In this document: piece by piece, positions 17,738 to 24,301 of the stretch
How the letters are laid out: each line of letters opens with the position of its first letter
How positions within the stretch are numbered: the stretch's first letter is position 1
NCBI GenBank assembly: GCA_017561765.1
Contig: JAFZBM010000129.1
Span: forward strand, 1 to 37,940
DNA: 37,940 nucleotides
From: Bacteroidales bacterium
GTDB taxonomy: Bacteria > Bacteroidota > Bacteroidia > Bacteroidales > UBA932
Reading direction: 5' to 3'
Notes under the pieces: generated by a model
Seen by the model: the letters and a program-made list of their open reading frames with translations, nothing else
The model's database searches: none
What the model was told of the DNA's origin: nothing
Position numbers and translations under genes: made by a program

Positions 17738-20506
17738 ATGGAACCTCGTAGATTTTTTATACTCGCTGCCCTCGCGGCCATATCATGTGCAGTCTCCTGC
17801 AACAAGGAGGCCGTAGAAAACGATCCGTCTCCGGATGCCTATCAAAAAGTGGCAGTTTCGTTCTCCGCAATAGGTGAGCCCGAACAGAAAGCCACTCTTG
17901 ACTTTACCCAGACACAAAACGTCCGCTGGTCGGATGACGACCTGATTGCTGTTTTTGACGGCATAGCCAAGAACCAGTTCAGCATTGAGGCCGGCAGCAA
18001 CACCGGTGCTTCCGCAACATATACCGGTGAGGTTACTTCCGGATATTCAACTCTTTATGCTGTTTATCCCTATTCTGCCGCCGGCTCCCTTTCCGGCTCC
18101 AGCCTTACGGTAACCGTTCCTTCCGCCCAAGTTGTGAGCAGCACGGCCTGCGTGGACCCTGCCGCCCTTTTGTCGGTTGGTGAGGTCAGCGACGGAACCA
18201 TTGAGTTCAAGCAGGTTTGCGGACTCCTCAAGTTTCAGATAGACACTACCAATATCGCAAAGGTTATTCTTCACGGGACAAATCTCGCCGGAACCGCCAC
18301 CGTGGCTGCCACTGGCATTCTGTCGAGCGTTACTGAAGGTGAAAACAGCATTGAAATCACTTATGCAGGCGGTAACTTCGCAAAGGATAGATACTTTGCG
18401 GCAGTTCTCCCTGGCACGACAGCCGCGAACAGCTTTACCGTGGAATTCGTGGAAGATACTGGCCTTAGCTATGTTAAATCCGTTACAAAGGCAGTAACGG
18501 TCGTCCGCAAAGAAGGCAAGTCCATCGGTGCTTATGACAATACCTATGCACTTATCCGCCATATCACCAACAAGGACCAACTCTACGCCTGGGGCGCGAA
18601 CATGGGTAACGAACACGGCGTTACCGTCTATCTTGATGCCGACATCGATTGCGCATCCGATCCCTGGACCTATACCGGCGTCACTTTCGACGGCATTTTC
18701 GAGGGCCAGAGCCACAAGATTTACAACCTGATCGTTACTTCGGACGCGGATAACACGGGATTCATATCTAGACTGACCGGTACGCTGAAAAATCTCACAA
18801 TCGGTTCCTCAAACGGGAGCAGCTGGGATAATGTCTCTACCATTACTCATAATGGAACATCTGCTTCGGATAACGACACTCGTTATCTCGGCCTTGTAGG
18901 CCGCGCTGCAGGTGACGCAACAATGATTGACGTAACAAATTATGCCAAAATTACTGCAGACGCCACCAACAGCAGGGTATATATAGGAGGTCTTGTAGGT
19001 CTTGTACCTGGAAATGAAAGCGTAACCCTTAATAACTGCAAGAACTACGGAGCTGTGGTTAACAACTCCACTTGGACAGGCGGCCAGACCCGCATGGGAG
19101 GCATCGTAGGCCAGTGCAGCGGAAAGCTTGATGCTTCCGACGTTGAAAATCATGGTGACCTTACAGTCAATAACAGTGTCACCAATTTTGTTGGCGGCCT
19201 CTGCGGCGACCTTGGTGCCGGCTCGGTAGTTGGCGATTCCATTAACTACGGAACAATCACCTTCACCGACAGCGGCACACAGGAGACATTTATCGGCGGC
19301 TGCTTTGGTTCCGTCCGTGGCTCAACCATTTCCAATTGCCATAATTATGCTGCCATCTCTTCTACCCGCAAAGCCAAGCAGTGGTTTGGAGGCATTTTGG
19401 GTCTATTCGAAACGGGAGAGACGACTGTGAGCAATTGTGTCAATCACACTGGAGCTGACCTTTCTATTGATTCTTCAGTTAACAGTAATCAGAATAAAAT
19501 GATGGGCGGTATCGCCGGAGGATGTGGTTATAACGGAAGCGGCCCGTTCGCAATCAGTATACTGTCTTGCCGTAACGAAGCGGCCATTACCAACAACGGC
19601 GCGGGAACCCATTTCGGAGGAATCGTTGGTCAGTTTGACAACTACTATGCCTCGGGCTCCATTTTGATTGAAGGATGCGAGAATACCGGCAACGTTGCCA
19701 GCACAGTGACTGACAACACCATCAATGTTTCTCAGGAACTCCGCATCGGCGGTATTCTCGGAATGATTGATCCTGAATCTGCCGGTTGCCGTCAGACCGT
19801 CCGGTCCTGCATCAACCGCGGTAATGTCTCCGTTTCTGGCGCCCTGAAATCTGGCGCTTCGGTACGATTCGGTGGTATTGTCGGCCATGCATATAACGAT
19901 GCTGAGATTGATCAGTGCAAGAATTTTGGTAACGTTTCCATCGACGCCGCAGGAGGTGATGCAGGAAGTGCTGTCTTCTATGCCGGCGGCATACTCGGAT
20001 TCATCAACACTCGCAGTTCCACCCGCTATCAGCAGGTTACCGACTGTATCAACACCGGAACGATTTCAAGCATTCGTACTTACAGCAACCATTATCTGGG
20101 AGGCATAATCGGCAGCGGCACCAATGCTGATGCCTATCCTCAGATTGCCCGTTGCAAGAATTACGGCTACGTGTCCGATGTCAAGACTTCAGGTTCCGTA
20201 CTTGGCGGTGTTTGCGGATATACCTGTTACACATTGACAGATAATTCCAACTTCGGTGATATCAACGGTGGCCAATGGCAAGGATCTCTTGTAGGCGATG
20301 GAAATGCTAAGGCGGTAACATCTAACGGTAACAAATCTGGTAACGGAGTACAGGTTAACAGTGTTAGTGTTCCTGTAGCAAACGGAACCTACTCATACGA
20401 TTCCAGTGGCGATTTGAGCCAAAGAAAATACTTCTGTGGTGGTTTGGGATATGACGGAACCGCTTTTACCATCACCGTCGTAGACCAGGAAACCTACTCC
20501 GAGTAA
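17738..20506 (+). CDS. Lipoprotein with fimbrillin-like domain and GLUG-type repeat beta-helix (paralogue 3)
   Basis: 922 residues, nearly the same length and layout as paralogue 1: lipoprotein signal (Cys17 or Cys21 in AISCAVSCNKEA), fimbrillin-like domain (VRWSDDDLIAVFDGIAKNQF, LYAVYPYS), GLUG-like repeat beta-helix, and a short terminal domain ending TVVDQETYSE. The middle repeats are often almost identical to paralogue 1 (for example GGQTRMGGIVGQCSG). No enzyme domain is present. A -7-like box TAATTTTG at 17723-17730, just after the small ORF, ends seven bases before the ATG and could be an internal promoter, but no -33 element stands at the right distance. A GC-rich hairpin follows the stop. 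Confidence 0.75.
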   Translation: MEPRRFFILAALAAISCAVSCNKEAVENDPSPDAYQKVAVSFSAIGEPEQKATLDFTQTQNVRWSDDDLIAVFDGIAKNQFSIEAGSNTGASATYTGEVTSGYSTLYAVYPYSAAGSLSGSSLTVTVPSAQVVSSTACVDPAALLSVGEVSDGTIEFKQVCGLLKFQIDTTNIAKVILHGTNLAGTATVAATGILSSVTEGENSIEITYAGGNFAKDRYFAAVLPGTTAANSFTVEFVEDTGLSYVKSVTKAVTVVRKEGKSIGAYDNTYALIRHITNKDQLYAWGANMGNEHGVTVYLDADIDCASDPWTYTGVTFDGIFEGQSHKIYNLIVTSDADNTGFISRLTGTLKNLTIGSSNGSSWDNVSTITHNGTSASDNDTRYLGLVGRAAGDATMIDVTNYAKITADATNSRVYIGGLVGLVPGNESVTLNNCKNYGAVVNNSTWTGGQTRMGGIVGQCSGKLDASDVENHGDLTVNNSVTNFVGGLCGDLGAGSVVGDSINYGTITFTDSGTQETFIGGCFGSVRGSTISNCHNYAAISSTRKAKQWFGGILGLFETGETTVSNCVNHTGADLSIDSSVNSNQNKMMGGIAGGCGYNGSGPFAISILSCRNEAAITNNGAGTHFGGIVGQFDNYYASGSILIEGCENTGNVASTVTDNTINVSQELRIGGILGMIDPESAGCRQTVRSCINRGNVSVSGALKSGASVRFGGIVGHAYNDAEIDQCKNFGNVSIDAAGGDAGSAVFYAGGILGFINTRSSTRYQQVTDCINTGTISSIRTYSNHYLGGIIGSGTNADAYPQIARCKNYGYVSDVKTSGSVLGGVCGYTCYTLTDNSNFGDINGGQWQGSLVGDGNAKAVTSNGNKSGNGVQVNSVSVPVANGTYSYDSSGDLSQRKYFCGGLGYDGTAFTITVVDQETYSE

Positions 20507-20531
20507 CAGCAGTATTTGTTGATTTTCTTTT

Positions 20532-20565
20532 CAGCCCGGCAGCCACCCCTCGGCCCGCCGGGCTG
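20532..20565. other. GC-rich intergenic hairpin between paralogue 3 and GH78
   Basis: CAGCCCGGC (20532-20540) and GCCGGGCTG (20557-20565) form a perfect 9-bp stem with a 16-base loop, 25 bases after the stop codon. There is no T-run on either strand right after it, so it is not a clear intrinsic terminator. It could mark an RNA-processing or stability boundary between the surface-protein block and the rhamnosidase gene. Confidence 0.5.
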
Positions 20566-20616
20566 AATTGGTATTAGGAAATGTAGGGGGAAAACCGTAT
20601 ATTGCGTATTATATAT

Positions 20617-23232
20617 ATGAGCCACTGTTTCCTTCTAAATATCGTATTGGCGGTTCTGCCGGCGCTGGCGGGAGGGCCTGCCGTATCCTACCTTAAGACT
20701 GAGCACCTTGTCAACCCTCTGGGAATAGATAATCCCGCACCGCGTTTCTCCTGGCATCTGGACGATGGTCGCGAGGATGCTGTCCAGACTGCCTACCGGA
20801 TAACCGTAGCTCTGGACTCGCTATGCGCCACTCCACTGTGGGACTCGGGCCGCATAGCCTCCGGTGATGTGCTTGCGACCTACGCTGGCCCTGAACTACA
20901 GCCTTTTATCCGCTACTGGTGGCGGGTTGTATGCGAAGACAAGGACGGAGCCGCAATACAATCGGATGCCGCTTATTTCGAGACAGGCCTGATGGACCAG
21001 CATAACTGGCACGGCAGCTGGATTTCAGACAAGCAGCCGGTGGATTTCAAGCCCGCGCCCCGTTTCCGCAAAGAATTCAAGGCTCACGGGGGCATAGTCC
21101 AGGCGCGGGCATACATAGCGGTTGCAGGCCTTTATACGATGTATATCAACGGAGACAAAGTTGGGGACAGAGTGCTTGATCCCGCATTCACCCGCTATGA
21201 CCGCAGAGTTCTGTACACTACATACGACATTACGGATATGCTCCGAGAAGGCATCAATGCAGTCGGAGTAGAACTCGGCAACGGCTGGTATAACCACCAA
21301 GCCGTTACCACCTGGCATTTCGACAAAGCCCCCTGGAGGGCCCGGCCAGCGTTCTGCATGGATATCCGAATCCGCTATGCCGACGGTACGGAAGAAGTCG
21401 TGCCCAGCGGCATTGGCTGGCACACATCGTCCGAAGGTCCCCTGGTGTATAACAACATATACACCGGAGAGCATTACGATGCCCGCCGTGAGCAGAAGGG
21501 GTGGGCTGAACCGGGGTTCAACGAGTCTGACTGGGACGGCGTCAAGCTGCGCAGCTGTCCTGCGGCCGCGGTAAGCTCCCAGCAAATGGTGCCAATTCGC
21601 GAGAGCGAAGAAATAGAGGCGGTTAACATCATCAAGCTGAATAACAATAGGTATATATACGATTTCGGCGCCAATATGGCGGGCAACGTGCATCTGCGCA
21701 TTAATGGCCGCAGGGGAACGGAGATAGAACTCACATATGCCGAACGCCTCAATTCCGACGGCCGTGCCGATCAGGACAATATCAACTACTATTATTTCGG
21801 AGACCGCAACGCAGAACCCCTTCAGACTGACATAGTTACCCTAAGTGGAGAGGACGATTTCTTCGCCTCGCAGTACAGTTACAAGGGTTTCCGTTACGTT
21901 GAGGTCAATGCTTCTTCTTCCCTCAAATGGGGCAAGGAACAACTGAAGGCGGTGCGGGTACACAGCGACGTGCCTCAAGCCGGTGCGCTGGAGAGCTCTG
22001 TTCCCATCGTAAATGATCTCTGGCGGGCCACACGGCGCACTTACCTGTCCAACCTTCCCGGATATCCCACCGACTGTCCCCAGCGGGAGAAAAACGGATG
22101 GACGGCGGATGCGCATATAGCAGTGGAATCGGGCCTCTACAACTACGACGCTTTCACAGTGTACGAAAAGTGGCTTGCCGACCATCGCGACGAGCAGCAG
22201 CCCAACGGCCTGCTGCCGGACATTATCCCCACCTGCGGCTGGGGCTACTGGAACCCTGCCGCCAACGGCAACGGCCTTGACTGGACCAGCACCATCGCAC
22301 TTATTCCCTGGGAACTGTATCTATTCTACGGAGACGACAAACCGCTGCGGGACAATTATGTCAATATCCGCCGCTACGTAGATTATGCCCTAACGCTCAT
22401 AAAGGACGGCCTCTGCACCTGGGGCCGCGGCGACTGGGTGCCAGTGACGACGCGTTCCAACAAGACGCTCATCTGCAGCTGCTTCCTTTACAAAGACCTC
22501 GACATCCTGTGCCGTACGGCGCGTATGTTCGGATATGAAGAGGATGCTGAGAAATACGGCGCGATAGCGGAAAAGGTGCGCGGTGCCGTCAACTCCAAAT
22601 ATCTCAACGCTTCAACAGGCATCTATGCTGACGGGATGCAGACGGACCAGAGCCTTCCGCTTACGTTCGGACTTGTACCGGAGGAAAACCGGCCTGCTGT
22701 GTTGCAGGCACTGATTAATCGGGTGGAGGAAGATGGATATCACATCAACGCTGGCGTCCATGGTGCCAAGGCGGTGCTGAACGTCCTGAGCGCCAATGGC
22801 TATGGCGAACTTGCATACAGGATTGCGACTGCACAGGATTATCCTTCCTGGGGATGGTGGCTCGCAAACGGAAAGACCACGCTGATAGAAAACTGGCGTC
22901 TGGATGTCACCCGTGACAACTCCGACAACCACGTGATGTTCGGAGATATTGGCGCCTGGTTCCACCGCAGCCTCGGCGGCATAAATCCCAATCCTGAAGA
23001 TCCCGGTTTCCGTCATATTATCCTTCGTCCATGTTTCCCCAAAGGGCTTGACAGCTTCTCCTGCTCATATGATTCGCCCCGCGGGCGGATTGACGTATCC
23101 TGGAAGCGCAAAGGCCGTAAAGTGACTTTCACTACAGTTATCCCCTGCGGCGCTACTGCAACCTTCCACAGCCCTGACGGCCACACTTCGGAGCTGCCCT
23201 CCGGTACCCACACCATAACTATAAAGCTATGA
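20617..23232 (+). CDS. GH78 alpha-L-rhamnosidase
   Basis: 871 residues from the ATG at 20617; the frame is open from a TTG at 20602, but the ATG gives a good signal peptide (LLNIVLAVLPALAGG). It hydrolyses terminal alpha-L-rhamnose, probably in the periplasm. Order: N-terminal beta-sandwich domains typical of bacterial rhamnosidases (VSYLKTEHLVNPLGID, PRFSWHLDD, FRKEF...YIAVAGLYTMYING), a six-hairpin catalytic domain from about 460, and a C-terminal beta-sandwich (GGINPNPEDPGFRHIILRPC). The catalytic loop DCPQREKNGWTADA is at 486-499, and the Glu expected as general base is E758 in TLIENW. It is the last intact gene of the + strand PUL block. Confidence 0.92.
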   Translation: MSHCFLLNIVLAVLPALAGGPAVSYLKTEHLVNPLGIDNPAPRFSWHLDDGREDAVQTAYRITVALDSLCATPLWDSGRIASGDVLATYAGPELQPFIRYWWRVVCEDKDGAAIQSDAAYFETGLMDQHNWHGSWISDKQPVDFKPAPRFRKEFKAHGGIVQARAYIAVAGLYTMYINGDKVGDRVLDPAFTRYDRRVLYTTYDITDMLREGINAVGVELGNGWYNHQAVTTWHFDKAPWRARPAFCMDIRIRYADGTEEVVPSGIGWHTSSEGPLVYNNIYTGEHYDARREQKGWAEPGFNESDWDGVKLRSCPAAAVSSQQMVPIRESEEIEAVNIIKLNNNRYIYDFGANMAGNVHLRINGRRGTEIELTYAERLNSDGRADQDNINYYYFGDRNAEPLQTDIVTLSGEDDFFASQYSYKGFRYVEVNASSSLKWGKEQLKAVRVHSDVPQAGALESSVPIVNDLWRATRRTYLSNLPGYPTDCPQREKNGWTADAHIAVESGLYNYDAFTVYEKWLADHRDEQQPNGLLPDIIPTCGWGYWNPAANGNGLDWTSTIALIPWELYLFYGDDKPLRDNYVNIRRYVDYALTLIKDGLCTWGRGDWVPVTTRSNKTLICSCFLYKDLDILCRTARMFGYEEDAEKYGAIAEKVRGAVNSKYLNASTGIYADGMQTDQSLPLTFGLVPEENRPAVLQALINRVEEDGYHINAGVHGAKAVLNVLSANGYGELAYRIATAQDYPSWGWWLANGKTTLIENWRLDVTRDNSDNHVMFGDIGAWFHRSLGGINPNPEDPGFRHIILRPCFPKGLDSFSCSYDSPRGRIDVSWKRKGRKVTFTTVIPCGATATFHSPDGHTSELPSGTHTITIKL

Positions 23233-23423
23233 GGACTAAAGAGTAGGTTCACTCCATTCTGTTCTGCCTGTTGTTTCTTGCCGCTTGTGAGAAGCCGGAG
23301 AATAATGTAGAAGATAATTATACCAGACCATCTACGACAGTTGCCCAGACTATTATCTGCCCTAGCTTCCCTTCAATTCTTTTTGCAAAACAGAAAAAAG
23401 TCTTTACCTTTGCAGTGAGATGA
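23229..23423 (+). pseudogene. Remnant of a lipoprotein gene, interrupted by an in-frame amber codon
   Basis: An ATG overlaps the GH78 stop by 3 bases (ATGA), the same coupling seen elsewhere in this operon. The frame reads MRTKE, then TAG at 23244-23246, then a perfect lipoprotein signal peptide: VHSILFCLLFLAACEKPEN, with lipobox LAAC. The frame stays open for another 50 or so residues to TGA at 23421-23423, but the last part runs through a promoter and is no longer lipoprotein-like. I read this as the 5' end of a former PUL lipoprotein whose remainder was deleted or replaced by the following AT-richer segment. Confidence 0.6.
23382..23412 (+). promoter_or_regulatory. Consensus Bacteroidota promoter of the orphan RNA
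   Basis: TTTG at 23382-23385, a 19-bp spacer and TACCTTTG at 23405-23412 match the Bacteroidota primary sigma consensus exactly. Transcription should start near 23416-23420. No ORF follows on this strand before a strong terminator at 23527-23560. Confidence 0.75.
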
Positions 23424-23560
23424 TTAAATCGTGACACGGATGGACAAGGGATAGTGCAAAAGTCCCCGCCGGCTTAATCCTCGCTTTTTGAAGTAATTCC
23501 GTCCACGTAGTCTTGGGGCACAATTTAGCAGGAGGTTTATTTATCCTCCTGCTTTGTTTT
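23417..23560 (+). ncRNA. Candidate small RNA of about 140 nt
   Basis: The stretch is bounded by a consensus promoter and a strong intrinsic terminator and contains no usable ORF (the ATGs at 23420 and 23440 meet stops within five codons). Internal pairing includes GGGA (23448-23451) with TCCC (23463-23466) and TGGAC (23441-23445) with GTCCA (23501-23505). It does not carry the conserved SRP, tmRNA or RNase P sequence motifs that I know. The RNA's 3' end is antisense to the end of the XRE gene mRNA: the XRE stop codon lies in the terminator loop. Confidence 0.5.
23527..23560 (+). terminator. Intrinsic terminator of the orphan RNA
   Basis: AGCAGGAGG (23527-23535) and CCTCCTGCT (23545-23553) form a perfect 9-bp stem with a 9-base loop, followed by TTGTTTT. 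The T-rich tail exists only on the + strand, so it ends + strand transcripts, although its sequence also contains the 3' end of the convergent XRE gene. Confidence 0.85.
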
Positions 23561-24235
23561 ACCAGCGTCTATGACTGTAATACAGTATTGAACTTTCGAC
23601 TTGTCACTGTGTTTGACCCCAACCAGCATTTTAACCAAACCAATCCCCGGACAATGGTAGGACATTTTAATCATACTCTCAAAGCCACGTTGATTGTTCT
23701 TTTTATGATTTGCAGGTAATTTTTCGATAAAGACAGCATTTGTTAAAATTGCATCTAATTGAAGAACGGCAAGTGTAGATAAATAAGTCAGTGAAGCGTG
23801 ACCGGCTGTTTCTTTTATTGAGATGAATTTAATGTTGATATCGTCTTTAAGGCTGAAATTATACTTCTTAGACTCAGGATTGAGTCGCTTCCAATGATGA
23901 TAAAAAGACATTATTATCTGCTGACGGTGCCTTCTGTCCTCTACGGTATCTCCTATAGGAATGTCATCTTCGCAGATGAATAATTCTTTATTATTATCTT
24001 CATTGTTAGCAATGGATGTCTCGTTCAAATCAGGCTCGTCTATATAACCGACAAGCAGAAAGAATGGCACGCCAAGCACCTCTGAAGCCTTATAGATAGT
24101 ATCCAGATTTTTCGTCTTGAACAGCGCCTTTACATTTTGTTTCCGGATACCCATTCTCCGGGCAAACTCACTCTTGCTCATTCCGATCCGCGCAAGTAAC
24201 GCTTCTCCCTTCGCTTCAAAATAAATCTGATTCAT
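23537..24235 (-). CDS. XRE-type HTH protein with a C-terminal domain of unknown (possibly nuclease-like) fold
   Basis: 232 residues. Residues about 10-62 are a Cro/C1-type helix-turn-helix (GMSKSEFARRMGIRKQNVKAL, here split as SKSEFARRMGI and RKQNVKALF). After an acidic linker (70-100), residues about 105-226 form a compact domain with FISIKETAGHAS, LQLDAILTNAVFI, HKKNNQRGF, PGIGLVKMLVGV and VQYCITVI. This pattern reminds me of phage and mobile-element barnase/EndoU/colicin/RelE-like (PBECR) domains, but I cannot confirm it. The gene is visibly AT-richer than its neighbours, lies between two PUL halves, and has a palindrome over its own promoter, all pointing to an acquired, self-regulated unit. 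The ATG at 24235 is the only sensible start. Confidence 0.75.
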   Translation of the reverse strand: MNQIYFEAKGEALLARIGMSKSEFARRMGIRKQNVKALFKTKNLDTIYKASEVLGVPFFLLVGYIDEPDLNETSIANNEDNNKELFICEDDIPIGDTVEDRRHRQQIIMSFYHHWKRLNPESKKYNFSLKDDINIKFISIKETAGHASLTYLSTLAVLQLDAILTNAVFIEKLPANHKKNNQRGFESMIKMSYHCPGIGLVKMLVGVKHSDKSKVQYCITVIDAGKTKQEDK

Positions 24236-24250
24236 AGTTCATGTTTTTTA

Positions 24251-24281
24251 CAAAAGTAATATTTCAAGATTACTTTTGCAA
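24251..24281 (-). promoter_or_regulatory. XRE promoter overlapped by a perfect palindromic operator
   Basis: Read leftward, TTGC (24281-24278) and TACTTTTG (24258-24251) form a -33/-7 promoter about ten bases before the predicted start of a short leader. The arms CAAAAGTAAT (24251-24260) and ATTACTTTTG (24269-24278) are a perfect 10-bp inverted repeat with an 8-bp spacer that covers the -7 box and reaches the -33 box. Palindromes placed like this are typical autorepression sites of XRE-family dimers. Confidence 0.7.
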
Positions 24282-24301
24282 TAACAAAACTATGTATACT
24301 T

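Noticed and set aside
11054-20506. CRISPR or satellite-like array suggested by recurring short DNA motifs
   Set aside because: The recurrence is at protein level (GLUG-type repeats) with variable DNA and variable spacing; no direct DNA repeats of constant length.
20532-20565. Hairpin as an intrinsic terminator ending the GLUG block
   Set aside because: No T-run on either strand; kept only as an intergenic hairpin.
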